The translations under genes were made by a program, and so were the position numbers. A DNA stretch of 64,000 nt from Janthinobacterium rivuli (lineage in GTDB: Bacteria; Pseudomonadota; Gammaproteobacteria; Burkholderiales; Burkholderiaceae_D): positions 3,100,001 through 3,164,000 of the forward strand of contig NZ_CP121464.1 of assembly GCF_029690045.1 (NCBI RefSeq). The letters run 5' to 3'. A model generated the notes under the pieces. The model was not told where the DNA came from, did not search any database, and saw only the letters and a list, made by a program, of their open reading frames with translations. Shown one piece after another: positions 56,601-63,727 of this stretch (position 1 is the stretch's first letter; every line of letters starts with the position of its first letter).

Positions 56601-57303
56601 GTTCTCGCAAGGCAGCATCCTGCTGGGCCAGAGCCGCATCATGACGACGTTTGGCGGCGATATCCTCGGCTGGTCCTCGCAAGGCGACATCAACGCGGGC
56701 CGCGGTTCGAAGTCGACCATCGTCTACACGCCGCCCAAGCGCGTGTATGACAACTGGGGCAACGTGACCCTGTCGTCCGACGTGCCAAGCACGGGCGCCG
56801 GCATCGCCACCCTGGCGCCGATCGCCGAAGTACCGGCCGGCGACGTGGACTTGCTGGCCCCGCTGGGCACCATCGATGCGGGAGAGGCGGGCATCCGCGT
56901 GTCGGGCAACGTCAACCTGGCCGCGCTGATCGTGATGAACGCGGCGAATATCCAGGTCAAGGGAGAAGCGAAGGGCATGCCGGCGGTGGCGTCCGTCAAC
57001 GTGGCCGCCATGACGAACGCCAGCGCGGCCGCCACGCAGGCGACGGCCGCCGCCCAGGACGTGGTGCAGCGCGAACGCGCCGCCACCCGTTCCGCGCAGC
57101 CATCGGTGTTTACGGTGCGCGTGCTGGGCTTTGGCAATGACGCACCGCCCGACAGCGCGCAAGCGATGCCGCAGGACGGCGCGCGCATCGAGGCGGCCGA
57201 TTACAACCCGCGCAGCGCCGTGCGCGTGCTGGGCCTGGGCACGCTGCCGGAATCGGCCACGCGCCAGCTGACGGCGCAAGAGCGCAGCAGGTTGTCGCCA
57301 TGA
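44698..57303 (+). CDS. Giant filamentous haemagglutinin family protein (TPS + DUF3739)
   Basis: 4201 residues. Signal region to about 54 (ALTTMLMAGAFATPARA). TPS secretion domain about 142-410: VDTNSLTAGWLNAQGPV, VVVQQTADKAILNWETFNVG, LLVNRNGIVFTG. Then about 3000 residues of repetitive beta-helix. A Cys-containing, non-repetitive patch sits near 3040-3115 (FCAGDASMCVLK, PTMCEENPTWCG). The C-terminal DUF3739 region is about 3460-4085 (YSWFSLWTPRTALDLFSAGGN in parts, PVWMKAGRDIVGSG, IIYRGLYSKWNDGEQRRDYFPRSG in parts). ATG 44698 has AGGAAA ahead; an ATG at 44638 is in frame. A surface adhesin or exoprotein. No TpsB partner lies in the window. Confidence 0.9.
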   Translation: MTKLHTAQRPVPNVDTDAQRTSTLGSRLRLTPLAYALTTMLMAGAFATPARAQQAFSGGWFAAKGAAQNTAANSGRLPNGQPLPLGSRPDGQQQQANQQLQRSLNNLNLAARAIAAQQASQAQARQAAAGGASVPNGLAQGGLQVDTNSLTAGWLNAQGPVQTVANGKTAVVVQQTADKAILNWETFNVGKDTTLTFQQQKDWAVLNRVNDPLARPSQIQGQIKADGTLLLVNRNGIVFTGTSQVDTRSLVAAAARISDAQFQKNGIYSPGTAGATTFTDAAGKVQVQAGARVSSNAPKGSTEGGGYVMLLGTEVHNAGEINTPKGQTLLAAGDGFTIKKGVGTDGNPLSTTRGSEVTPQFAAGSTAGKVVNTGLIQAREGDVTLAGRDVRQEGVLLATTTAATRGTVHLNALGSDAAVTVGRGATTAILVEDDGKTMALDSQRDAMRGPAVTGTENIVAVNDRRDQSRIEIGSAGTVEFIGDSLTLATGGQIAVNAASRSLLRDGAQLDVSGAVGVKVAMAANNIEINVQGNEQRDAPVNRDGKALINNSIWVDRRKLVFVPKGTNGYDSDRWYTAGGLLEVAGYLGTQGHSVSEWMGQGGTVSFGGKDVVTQLGSSINLSGGTLDVQTGALRQTWLKGADGKLYEAGSAPADLPYAGVYKGYEEEHARWGKEASAFYANPLIAAQQRLENGYTVGRDAGKLVVATGSAVLEGAIAGDVFQGERQSQAPQALLDGYQQSQLAAAQRGQLVVGQYQAMVDKRTGVLQHALSAVMDEVRLTRVQDGIAAGLDVTGALEPERQGRLLLDTSLLNNQQLGAIRIAAKGAITVDSALQVADGGNITLFGKDVAINSNLRSHGGSIMAGNVLNQIGALGMADTVVNPGVPPGTLLLADGVSLDTSGLLSNVLRVPLAAAGLPYLNGGTVSLRAFGDVRIGNGSLIDVSSGAAILSQAKQQGGKGGNVALASYGPEADLVLGEGAQVRGHGVTGGGKLELQANKIAIGQADTGQKGILQLEGDFFDKGFSSYSLLGKQGVTVADGAQVDVRMPVLRVVDNEKLALWTPEQVTENAVKGTLTQRKGASLALQVGDVQSDAADMASAELLVGKGAVVNVDAGQSIKLSSVGQLTVEGRLNAWGGKISLGGVGVAVNVSEAVEAAGHGRSLWIGENAVLDVASRAVTATDVQGRRYGKVLDGGSIVIGGEIDHAQGSTSAASLFVVVRDGAVLDASGAHAVLDVNGAAIDVASAGGSIALASNNGLYLDGLLLARAGGAGAAGGSLSVATGTPVYLKVLATDKVLQGRQLAVTQRQGASDLAEHVNARDAAATLQYGHGRFSVEQVEAGGFGSLALLGAASFDGDVSLNLQQSFQLYGAPVLTPGSKPGAKVSIAAPYVRLASIKPAGKDFYVTPGTAGESPMAGQVSIAGDLIDVRGLVNIVADDVRLSSRGDLRFLLSPLGWGGAEATTVLSSPGDMTLSAAQLYPETGAGAAVRVGYGRVDGTFGYDPARSLRIARTTDSVPAMPYSAFGSLELEAAHIEQGGVVRAPLGRLAIGAARYENDKSLSVNLLANSISSVSGAGLVMPYGGTVDGQSWNVDGKLATFMGVGGFNAQGGLRVGVEMAGVAVDVQPGALLDLSGGGELTGAGFIAGRGGSTDARYHPLAQVNANGGFILPGLATNPVYAIVPGVQAPQAPSGASDAAIGRQVTIGNGVPGLAAGTYTLMPSTYALLPGAFRVELNGLAGQGSAGTLAQPLRNGSWAAPGTLSIAGTDIRAPLASQLIITPAKVVRTYSQYNEMGYAAFALADAQTRGIPRAMLPADAKTLKLNLAPGGGLETFQFHGTGKFAAAEGGYGGTVVLMSSNTSAGEIELLADGAPASGDAKQVSIRTSSLNNIGAARIVVGNAPTVEYGQGGNYVNFGVQSARAIYLRAGAVLSAPEVFLVAQDPGNSELGDGVIDIAPGAGINTLGRGKAAYDANDGFIYQSRPDVHVLAASNGLLNVAPVSGATRGGIRIGMCADACAGSGTASLYSEGTLLLATSGSFQLDDTARYGTRNLSLAVGAINIGSNEALAAAQASGTRPAGLTLNQGLLDRLLRGDTSTGAPALQALMLNAADSVNFYGDVVLDTYDKISGKSNLERLVLTTPAMYGQGGASTVATIRTANLIWGGALSAPGNVIAHGAGTGSGTLNLEAERIDFGFGPFTQPAGVATFDRLALGFGTVNLKASDQVTANHKGSLSVHQAQGAYETGKGFRYSGGNLNISTPLLTGEAGSSHSYTAGGALAVTAPAGAPAPFAKTNAALGAQLALNGDSVNVATAVVLPSGKLTVNAQHDISVADAARIDMAGRKSTFFDVDKYSWGGDVTLDSRAGDIRAAAGSVIDLSAENNRAGSLKAVALDGAAGMVELQGKILGGASGNYDAGGTVVPYKLGSVDVRAQTLGPSGTLDSQFASLNKRLSEGGVTGARSFQLKQGDLTIGNEIKAGEVQVSVDNGRLTVAGTIDASGERVGSIRLAGKHGVTLAGNAVLDAHGTVLRVDSYGKIIDSPNRATVELNAGEGTLDLAGGAQIDVRHGTAAVLGKGKGEYDGAARGTVELSAPRLGSGGSRTDADAATFGDVAIASGSGFTVRGAKSIAINAMQRYDDAAYATDLSASGRPYQVVNQAYLDSKHADSTAFIDAALANTNLRNGKLAGLNTAAYAEALHLRPGVDIVSKTADGDLVVQGDLDLSGMRYASLNPRFQVTHARGSGEVGSLLLRAGGDLNIYGSINDGFAPPPSTQDDKGWLLLPGRDINGSDVIVPGTGVTLADGTIFPGGVTLNYDVPVKALSFRANTRLPVDVVLNQVLTLPAGTVLAAAVRDSAGNIVHAAGTLLAKEQTFTAGMRLDAGSVVAQMVKVRAMTWPKGVALPGLLGERNVVTLSGKVELPVGALIPNGTDVKLLPGVTSIALRPEVAGRQGALWAIAPMLAEGSQSWGMRLAAGADLEAADTRSVQAHPAHGTLRLADSHYGMYGVMIPPKGVQHWTQAAQELGEREGIVGIVAGEPITEEFISQFGQTVAEFCAGDASMCVLKLAYVWTKAGAEEFADPSVKAGDVVDLAGLGWPTMCEENPTWCGTSNPTFDNKASSLRYSVLRTGTGDLDLVSGGDLRMDSLYGVYTAGMSSVATAAGDPYNLPRARNLDGTVLSNPDGAHERLVDGGADSLYRAWYPDQGGNLLLRVAGDLSGSLVGGAAATNGRPVSKDGPGDSVAVGNWLWRQGSGGVATGGPAQPTAWWINFGSYVGRDTLADTVLGFTGFGTLGGGNVRADVAGDAGVLAPKVATVFNTNINPRSQGLLLAVGSTGRVLADGSLQLTGGGDLDLRVGGGLNPSSQSGGGHLNGALADLRGHVEVAAAQLGKVALQYGTRATDHVPLETRAFDAFRATRATPQGGMTLVPGDATFNVATLGDQVLQDVADPGRVPMFNAASYTSAAGEAGAGYSWFSLWTPRTALDLFSAGGNMTPLTAPIGTATDLAVVYPSIVRAAAANGSLYYGKTITDWGGATAYADPLLLAPSPNAQLEWLAGDSIYAGGYAVSQSGAAADSMATPFKPAFAAWNLRPGSQTALGGNVSSTGVPSSQWNAPLFAFGPDSAAGPANSGTQAARIYAVKGDLIGVNSGRMVAFYDAKHAGVTWYEGAQPVWMKAGRDIVGSGTALLEAIDGTGGGDMMFRNYSNLFVHNNAFDVSVVSAGRDILASSFNVAGPGTLDISAGRNILMQDKGSVVSLGPVVTGDKRPGAGIAMQAGVGAAGLDYLRFVKPYLDPANVAQAGVPLADQAGKVVKSYGGELATWLGERYGFKGTAAEAQAFYLALPEPQQRVFARDVYFAELKAGGREYNDADSARYGSFLRSRNAIAGLAPATDANGKAIAYTGDIIIYRGLYSKWNDGEQRRDYFPRSGYVHTNFGGGIQMLTPGGKQVLGIEGEAPPSTSGIITKGGGNIDLFSQGSILLGQSRIMTTFGGDILGWSSQGDINAGRGSKSTIVYTPPKRVYDNWGNVTLSSDVPSTGAGIATLAPIAEVPAGDVDLLAPLGTIDAGEAGIRVSGNVNLAALIVMNAANIQVKGEAKGMPAVASVNVAAMTNASAAATQATAAAQDVVQRERAATRSAQPSVFTVRVLGFGNDAPPDSAQAMPQDGARIEAADYNPRSAVRVLGLGTLPESATRQLTAQERSRLSP

Positions 57304-58004
57304 TGGCCGGCGTGGTGAGTATGGCTGCTGCCTTGCCCCTGCGCATGGCCGGCATGGCCTGGTACCGTCCCGCCATCCGGCCCCGTCTGCAGGCGGCCAA
57401 CGACGTGGCGCCAGGGCAGGGCGCGCAACTGCAGGCTGTACTGGAAAGCAATTACGCGGCCCTGCACCGGCGCCTGGCGCGCCACCTGGGCTGCGCCGAG
57501 CTGGCCAGCGACAGCCTGCACGACGCCTGGCTGCGTCTGGGCACGCTGGCGGCCGGGGACGGGGCTGCGCTGGCGCACAACCCCGTCGCCTATGTGTTCC
57601 GCGTGGCGTGCAATGCGGCCATGGACAGTCTGCGCCGCAACCGAGCCTGGCTGTATGCGGACGAGGGCGAAGGGGATGGCGGCGCCGGCCTCGTCGATTT
57701 CCTCGCCGATACGGCGGCCGGGCCGGAACGCCTGGCCGAGCTGCAGGCCGACGTGCGCCGGCTGGCGCAGGCCGTCGAGCTGCTGCCGCGGCGCCACCGG
57801 CAAGTGCTCGAAGCGCTGCGCGTGGACGAGCTGACCCGCCAGGAAGTGGCTGAGCGGCACGACATGTCGCTGCGCAATGTCGATACGGCCTTGCGCCAGG
57901 CGCTCGACCATTGCGCCCGCCACACGGGTTATGCGGCGCAGGGCGGCGTCGGCACGACCCGGCGCGGCTTGAGGCTGAACGTTCGTTCGCGTACAGACGC
58001 GTAA
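57300..58004 (+). CDS. ECF sigma factor (FecI-like), second copy
   Basis: 234 residues. Region 2: LARHLGCAELASDSLHDAWLRL and VAYVFRVACNAAMDSLRRNR. Region 4: LPRRHRQVLEALRVDELTRQEVAERHDMSLRNVDTALRQAL (parts cited). The ATG overlaps the haemagglutinin stop. An N-terminal stretch of about 35 residues precedes the usual sigma fold, so the true start may be an internal codon. Two sigma genes around one FecR and one haemagglutinin is unusual. Confidence 0.85.
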   Translation: MMAGVVSMAAALPLRMAGMAWYRPAIRPRLQAANDVAPGQGAQLQAVLESNYAALHRRLARHLGCAELASDSLHDAWLRLGTLAAGDGAALAHNPVAYVFRVACNAAMDSLRRNRAWLYADEGEGDGGAGLVDFLADTAAGPERLAELQADVRRLAQAVELLPRRHRQVLEALRVDELTRQEVAERHDMSLRNVDTALRQALDHCARHTGYAAQGGVGTTRRGLRLNVRSRTDA

Positions 58005-58080
58005 ACATCCGGCCGTCAGACTGGTGCTTCGGGCCTGCATGCGCCCACCCAGCCAGTCCACAGCCAGGAGGAAGCGCGAC

Positions 58081-58728
58081 ATGACAGAGTCCCATCACAT
58101 CAATGCCGGCAGGCGCGGCTTGCTGATCGCCGGCGCGCTGTCGGCCACGGCGGCGGCCGTGCCCAGTGTGGCAGGCGCGGCGCAGGCCGTCAGCACGAGC
58201 GGCCAGGCACCGCCAGTGCTGATGAAAGTCAGCCTCGACGTCAACGGCCGGCGCCACAGCCTGGAACTCGACACGCGCACCACCTTGCTCGATGCCTTGC
58301 GCGAACACTTGCACCTGACGGGCACCAAGAAGGGCTGCGACCACGGCCAGTGCGGCGCCTGCACCGTCATGCTCGACGGCCAGCGCATCAATGCCTGCTT
58401 GACTCTTGCCGTAATGCATGATGGCGCCAAGGTCACCACCATCGAGGGACTCGGCACGCCCGATAAGCTGCACCCGATGCAGGCCGCCTTCATCGCGCAT
58501 GACGGTTATCAGTGCGGCTATTGCACGCCGGGGCAGATCTGCTCGGCCGTGGCCGCGCTGGGCGAGATCCGCCAGGGCATCCCCAGCCACGTCAGCGCGG
58601 ACTTGAACGCGGCCCCGCAGGCGACACCCGAGGAATTGCGCGAACGCATGAGCGGCAACATCTGCCGCTGCGGCGCCTACTCCAACATCATCGAAGCGAT
58701 CACCGAGGTGGCGGGGAGGCCGGCATGA
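58081..58728 (+). CDS. paoA: PaoA-like 2Fe-2S subunit of periplasmic aldehyde oxidoreductase
   Basis: 215 residues, Tat-exported: twin-arginine region [12 protein letters not shown] then [12 protein letters not shown]. Plant-type ferredoxin domain with [14 protein letters not shown] plus ACLTLA, and the second cluster in [11 protein letters not shown] plus [11 protein letters not shown]. The match to Escherichia coli PaoA (YagT) is close along the chain. AGGAGG lies nine bases ahead of ATG. It passes electrons from the molybdenum cofactor through the FAD subunit. Coupled to paoB by an ATGA overlap. Confidence 0.93.
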   Translation: MTESHHINAGRRGLLIAGALSATAAAVPSVAGAAQAVSTSGQAPPVLMKVSLDVNGRRHSLELDTRTTLLDALREHLHLTGTKKGCDHGQCGACTVMLDGQRINACLTLAVMHDGAKVTTIEGLGTPDKLHPMQAAFIAHDGYQCGYCTPGQICSAVAALGEIRQGIPSHVSADLNAAPQATPEELRERMSGNICRCGAYSNIIEAITEVAGRPA

Positions 58729-59684
58729 GAGTGTTCAGCTACCAGAAGGCCGCCACGCCGGCCGAAGCGGCCGCCGCCGCCTTGCACACGCCGGGCGCGC
58801 GCTTCATCGCGGGCGGCACGAATCTGCTTGACCTGATGAAACTGGAAATCGAAACGCCCGCGCATCTGATCGATGTCAATGGCCTGGCGCTGGATAAAGT
58901 GGAAGCAACAAAGGACGGTGGCTTGCGCATCGGCGCCCTCGTGCGCAATACGGCCTTGGCAGCCCACGCCACGGTGCGCCGCGATTATGCCGTGCTGTCG
59001 CGCGCCTTGCTGGCGGGCGCCTCGGCGCAATTGCGCAACAAGGCGACGACGGCCGGCAACCTGCTGCAGCGTACGCGCTGCCCGTATTTCTATGACACGA
59101 ACCAGGCCTGCAACAAGCGCGTGCCGGGCAGCGGCTGCTCGGCCATAGCCGGCTTCAGCCGGCCGCTGGCGATTCTGGGCGGCAGCGAGGCCTGCATCGC
59201 CACGCACCCGAGCGACATGGCCGTGGCCATGCGCGTGCTCGACGCCGGCATCGACACGGTACGTCCCGACGGCAGCACGCGCAGCATCCCCATCGCCGAC
59301 TTTTACCGTTTGCCGGGCAACACGCCGCACGTGGAAACCGTGCTGCAGCCGGGCGAACTGATCACCAGCGTGACTTTGCCCCGGCCCATCGGCGGCACGC
59401 ACGTCTACCGCAAGGTGCGCGACCGCGCCTCGTATGCGTTCGCGCTCGTATCCGTGGCGGCCATCATCTTGCCCAATGGTACGGGCAAGCTGGCCTTGGG
59501 CGGCGTCGCGCCGCAGCCGTGGCGAGTGCCTGCCGCCGAGCAGGCGATCCCCAATGGCGCCGCCGCCGTGAGCGAACGCCTGCTGGCCGGCGCCAGGACG
59601 ACTGACGACAATGCCTTCAAGGTGACCCTGGCGCAGCGCACGATTGCCTCGGTGCTGGCTGAAGCGCAAGCAAAGAAAGGCTAG
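58725..59684 (+). CDS. paoB: PaoB-like FAD/4Fe-4S subunit
   Basis: 319 residues. FAD motifs [14 protein letters not shown] and [18 protein letters not shown]. The insert from [13 protein letters not shown] to GSGCSAI holds cysteines that in PaoB bind an additional 4Fe-4S cluster, which single-FAD relatives lack. C-terminal [14 protein letters not shown] is family-typical. GGGGAGG precedes the ATG. It accepts electrons from PaoA and is the middle gene of the operon. Confidence 0.9.
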   Translation: MRVFSYQKAATPAEAAAAALHTPGARFIAGGTNLLDLMKLEIETPAHLIDVNGLALDKVEATKDGGLRIGALVRNTALAAHATVRRDYAVLSRALLAGASAQLRNKATTAGNLLQRTRCPYFYDTNQACNKRVPGSGCSAIAGFSRPLAILGGSEACIATHPSDMAVAMRVLDAGIDTVRPDGSTRSIPIADFYRLPGNTPHVETVLQPGELITSVTLPRPIGGTHVYRKVRDRASYAFALVSVAAIILPNGTGKLALGGVAPQPWRVPAAEQAIPNGAAAVSERLLAGARTTDDNAFKVTLAQRTIASVLAEAQAKKG

Positions 59685-59688
59685 GGCC

Positions 59689-61896
59689 ATGAAATTTACG
59701 ACACCGGCGACCACCAATCCCATCGACCAGCTGAAAGTCGTGGGCCGTCCCACGGACCGCATCGACGGCCCCCTGAAAACCACGGGCACGGCGCCGTATG
59801 CATATGAACAGAACAAGGCCGCGCCGCATGCCGCTTACGGCCATGTCGTCGGCGCGGCGATTGCCAAGGGACGCATCGCGTCGATAGACACGAGCGCGGC
59901 GCGGCGCGCGCCCGGCGTGCTGGCCGTGGTGACGGCCGAATCGGTTGGGAAATTGGGCAAAGGCAAGATGAACACGGCAAAGCTGCTGGGCGGGCCGGAC
60001 ATTGAACATTACCACCAGGCCATCGCGCTGGTGGTGGCGGAAACCTTCGAACAAGCCCGCTCGGCCGCGCAGTTGCTGGACGTCAAATATGTCGAGCAGA
60101 AGGGCGTTTTCGACCTGGCCAAGGCAAAAAGCACGGCCACCAAGCCGAAAGACGGCAAGCCCGACAGCAAGACGGGCAACTTCGCCGGCGCCTTTGCCAA
60201 TGCGCCCGTGCGCCTGGACGCCACCTACACGACGCCTGACCAGTCGCACGCCATGATGGAGCCGCACGCCTCGATTGCGGCTTGGGAGGGCGACAAGGTG
60301 ACGGTGTGGACGGCGAACCAGATGGTGGACTGGGGCCGTGGCGACCTGGCCCGTACGCTTGGCATTGCGAAAGACAAGGTGCGGATCGTTTCGCCGTACA
60401 TCGGCGGCGGCTTCGGCGGCAAGCTGTTCGTGCGCGCGGAAGCCTTGCTGGCGGCCTTGGGCGCGCGCGCGGCCCAGCGTCCCGTCAAGGTGGCCCTGGC
60501 GCGCCCCTTGATGATCAACAACACGACGCACCGGCCCGCCACCATCCAGCGCCTGCGCATCGGCGCCACGCGCGACGGCAAGATCACGGCCATCGGCCAT
60601 GAATCGTGGTCCGGCGACCTCAAAGGTGGGCAGCCGGAAACGGCCGTGATGCAGACGCGGTTGCTGTACGCGGGCCCAAACCGCATGACGGTCATGCGCC
60701 TGGCCGTGCTCGACCTGCCGGAAGGCAATGCCATGCGTGCGCCGGGCGAGGCGCCGGGCCTGATGGCGCTGGAAATCGCCATGGACGAGATGGCCGACAA
60801 GCTGAAAATGGATCCCATCGTCTTTCGCATCCTGAACGACACCAAAGTGGACCCGGAAAAACCGGGCAGGCCGTTTTCCCAGCGCCGCCTGATCGACTGC
60901 CTGCGCACGGGCGCCGTGGAATTCGGCTGGAAGGAGAGACCAACGCAGCCGGGCATGCGGCGCGACGGGCGCTGGCTCGTGGGCATGGGCGTGGCGGCGG
61001 CCTTCCGCAACAACCTCGTCATGCAGTCCGCCGCCAGGGTGCGCCTCGATGGCAATGGCGTGATCACGGTGGAAACGGACATGACGGACATCGGCACAGG
61101 CAGCTATACCATCATCGCCCAGACGGCGGCGGAAATGCTGGGCGTGACCTTGAACAAGGTCGTCGTGCGCCTGGGCGACTCGGATTTTCCCGTTTCGGCC
61201 GGGTCGGGCGGGCAGTGGGGCGGCAACAGTTCCACGGCTGGCGTGTACGCGGCCTGCGTGCGCCTGCGCCAGACCATCGCCGCCAAGCTGGGCTTCGATG
61301 AGAAAGAGGCGCGCTTTTCTGATGGCCAGGTGAGCCAGGGCGACCGCAGCGTGCCACTCGCGGCCGCCGCGTTCCATGGCGACATCGTCGCGGAAGACCA
61401 CATGGAATACGGCGACCTCGATAAAAAATTCCAGCAATCGACGTTCGGCGCGCATTTCGTGGAGGTGGGCGTGGACGGCGACACGGGCGAAGTGCGCGTG
61501 CGCCGCATGCTGGCCGTGTGCGCGGCAGGCCGCATCCTGAACCCGAAAGCGGCACGCAGCCAGGTCATCGGCGCCATGACCATGGGCGTGGGCGCGGCCC
61601 TGATGGAAGAACTGGTGGTCGACCAGCGCCGCGGCTTTTTCGTCAACCACGACCTGGCCAGCTACGAAGTGCCCGTGCACGCCGACATCCCGCACCAGGA
61701 CGTCATTTTTCTGGACGAAACGGACCCCATGTCCTCGCCCATGAAAGCCAAGGGCGTGGGCGAGCTGGGGATTTGCGGCGTGGCGGCGGCTGTCGCGAAC
61801 GCCGTGTACAACGCGACGGGGGTGCGGGTGCGGGACTATCCGGTAACGTTGGACAAGCTGCTGGCAAGACTGCCGGATACGCCGCGCGAGGTGTAG
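59689..61896 (+). CDS. paoC: PaoC-like molybdenum-binding aldehyde oxidoreductase subunit
   Basis: 735 residues, close to E. coli PaoC. Binds the molybdenum-cytosine-dinucleotide cofactor; the catalytic Glu is in KGVGELGICGVA near the C-terminus. Cofactor-binding blocks include YIGGGFGGKL, EGNAMRAPGEAPG, GMGVAAAFR and AGSGGQWGGNSSTAG. Oxidises aldehydes such as aromatic ones in the periplasm. No paoD-like insertion chaperone gene is adjacent, so it must be elsewhere. It starts four bases after paoB. Confidence 0.93.
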   Translation: MKFTTPATTNPIDQLKVVGRPTDRIDGPLKTTGTAPYAYEQNKAAPHAAYGHVVGAAIAKGRIASIDTSAARRAPGVLAVVTAESVGKLGKGKMNTAKLLGGPDIEHYHQAIALVVAETFEQARSAAQLLDVKYVEQKGVFDLAKAKSTATKPKDGKPDSKTGNFAGAFANAPVRLDATYTTPDQSHAMMEPHASIAAWEGDKVTVWTANQMVDWGRGDLARTLGIAKDKVRIVSPYIGGGFGGKLFVRAEALLAALGARAAQRPVKVALARPLMINNTTHRPATIQRLRIGATRDGKITAIGHESWSGDLKGGQPETAVMQTRLLYAGPNRMTVMRLAVLDLPEGNAMRAPGEAPGLMALEIAMDEMADKLKMDPIVFRILNDTKVDPEKPGRPFSQRRLIDCLRTGAVEFGWKERPTQPGMRRDGRWLVGMGVAAAFRNNLVMQSAARVRLDGNGVITVETDMTDIGTGSYTIIAQTAAEMLGVTLNKVVVRLGDSDFPVSAGSGGQWGGNSSTAGVYAACVRLRQTIAAKLGFDEKEARFSDGQVSQGDRSVPLAAAAFHGDIVAEDHMEYGDLDKKFQQSTFGAHFVEVGVDGDTGEVRVRRMLAVCAAGRILNPKAARSQVIGAMTMGVGAALMEELVVDQRRGFFVNHDLASYEVPVHADIPHQDVIFLDETDPMSSPMKAKGVGELGICGVAAAVANAVYNATGVRVRDYPVTLDKLLARLPDTPREV

Positions 61897-61920
61897 TTTT
61901 TACATTTTCTCAGGCTACAT

Positions 61921-63312
61921 TCAAGGGCAGATGACGGGCTTGGGCAGCGCGTCCAGCGCGCCTTTGTCATTGTGCGAATTGACCATGGCAAAGACATCGA
62001 CGGCGCGATCGGATTGCATGTCGTTTACTCCCACGGAGGTGCCAATGCCTTGTGCGCCGCCCACCGAGATCACGGCATGTTCAACATTAAAAGTGGCTTG
62101 CGGCGTCAATATTTTTTGGACCACCCAACTGGCACGCGCCATTGCCAGCGCCTGATTCGAGCCATAGATGCCCATCGGTTGCGGCTTGAGCTGGCGCTTG
62201 TCGACCCGTCCGATGACTTCCCATCCACCAACCTGTATCTTGTCGTACCGTACCAGCGCATTGCGGACACACTCTACGGTACTGTGCGCATCAAGCAAAT
62301 GCCCTCCATCGGGAAACGGACCTACCGTCACGACTTTTCGTATGAACGTATAGTACGGACGTGGATTATCGACCGTATTTTCAACCTTGGTGAGCTTGAC
62401 TTGAATTTCCCCGACCAAGTTGTCCAGCGCGAACAGCGTGGTATCAAACTTGATTTTTCCTCCCAATCCCAAGATTGAACCGCTAACGAACATTATTCCA
62501 CCGACAATTTTCTGACGCCACGTTTTCCCTAATAAAAAAAGCGCCGCGCCCAGCATCGCGAAAGTGGCAGCCAGCGCAATGAAGAGTGTCATCCGTAAGC
62601 CGTCAGCGACATTGCCATCTGTTGTTGGCGTGCTTGTTATCTGTTTTTGTGATTGAATGATTTCGTTGGCGACAATACTGGGGGAAGTGGATGCGGGGAT
62701 CATCATCGAGATGATGAACATGATAGTAAAGAAAAGCATGGCCCATAGATAATTGTTTATCGCCCGGCTTGCCACCGTAAGATTATCAAGTTTTATTTGA
62801 TTGATTTGATGTAGCGAGGAAATGTAAAATAATACTTCATTTTTTTCATTCAAAAAGCTGTTTATTTTATTCTGCGGATAAATTGTTTCGCCGTTCTGGT
62901 AAGTAAAGAATGCTTTCGCAGTCAATCCTCTAATTATTGCGCGCAGCGCCGCAATCCATTGGAGAAGCAAGTAGACACAAGCAAAGATGAAAAAAAATCT
63001 CGTCATTGGCAGGTCGAGATGCGCTTTGCCAATGAAGAAAAAAACACATCCTGCTACGAAAAGAAAAGCTAATATTGCAATATGGAGAATGACGTCCAAA
63101 TTAATTTTATGGCTTTGTTTTTCTTTTTCCCCTTGGACTGATTTTACATTGCGATTCCACGAATCAGAAAAAAAATCGTAGTGCTTGTATGAGTTGGAGA
63201 GTTTTTCAACCTCCTTTTCGAATATGTCATTTTCCTCTTTTTGACGGCGTAGATATTTTTTTTCAAGGGAAGGCCATAGAAAGTCTGCCAGGAGGCGGGA
63301 AAGGGTAGCCAT
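61921..63312 (-). CDS. AT-rich membrane protein with OmpA-like C-terminal region, unknown
   Basis: 463 residues. A charged N-terminal helix (LEKKYLRRQKEENDIFEKEVEKL in parts) precedes two close membrane segments (about 73-125), a third near 190-210, then two more (about 240-292). The C-terminal soluble region (about 300-463) has GGHLLDAHSTVECVR, VIGRVDKRQ, then NQALAMARASWVVQKIL, which resembles the OmpA/MotB peptidoglycan-binding order. GC is much lower than in its neighbours, especially for the first 250 codons, so it is probably acquired. I do not recognise a named family. It is convergent with paoC and borders a decayed gene. Confidence 0.72.
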   Translation of the reverse strand: MATLSRLLADFLWPSLEKKYLRRQKEENDIFEKEVEKLSNSYKHYDFFSDSWNRNVKSVQGEKEKQSHKINLDVILHIAILAFLFVAGCVFFFIGKAHLDLPMTRFFFIFACVYLLLQWIAALRAIIRGLTAKAFFTYQNGETIYPQNKINSFLNEKNEVLFYISSLHQINQIKLDNLTVASRAINNYLWAMLFFTIMFIISMMIPASTSPSIVANEIIQSQKQITSTPTTDGNVADGLRMTLFIALAATFAMLGAALFLLGKTWRQKIVGGIMFVSGSILGLGGKIKFDTTLFALDNLVGEIQVKLTKVENTVDNPRPYYTFIRKVVTVGPFPDGGHLLDAHSTVECVRNALVRYDKIQVGGWEVIGRVDKRQLKPQPMGIYGSNQALAMARASWVVQKILTPQATFNVEHAVISVGGAQGIGTSVGVNDMQSDRAVDVFAMVNSHNDKGALDALPKPVICP

Positions 63313-63727
63313 CAGGATCGTTGCGCAAACGCGCCAGTGTTGCTTGCGATTCGCGGCTTGTCAGCCCATTGGTCTTCAGCAAGCATTCCAGAAGTAAAAC
63401 TGTGAACGGCGCGCAAGTGGTATGTGTCTTTCATCTTTGGTCCTGTCGGCATGCTGGTGAATCAGCTTTAGTATCGCGGAGTACGTTCGACCTTTACCTC
63501 CCTATCCGGGTATTCTTATACGAAGGCATAGTCAGCTTGATCGCCCACATAGTCCGGATTTATTCATTTATTGTCAACATATTTCCGTATGAAAACAAAA
63601 TTTCGGATTGGACCATGTTTATCATCAAATGGTTTTGAATGCCGTATCTGAAAAATGCTGATTGCGAAGAGACAGCGGCAAGGCGAATACCGCATGGCAT
63701 GCATGCTGGGGACGTGGCGGAGTGCCT
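63313..63727. other. AT-richer gene-free stretch
   Basis: About 415 bases between the membrane-protein gene and the decayed receptor fragment. Frames on the plus strand here have no ribosome site or codon bias. This may be the edge of an acquired piece. Confidence 0.5.

Noticed and set aside
44671..58590. An antisense open frame of more than 4600 codons opposite the haemagglutinin gene
   Set aside because: It mirrors the GC-rich codon pattern of the plus-strand gene, has no recognisable domain, and runs through four real genes. It is a shadow frame.
63321..63638. Plus-strand open frame at the right end
   Set aside because: No ribosome site, mixed composition and no recognisable motif; opposite the promoter side of the membrane-protein gene.
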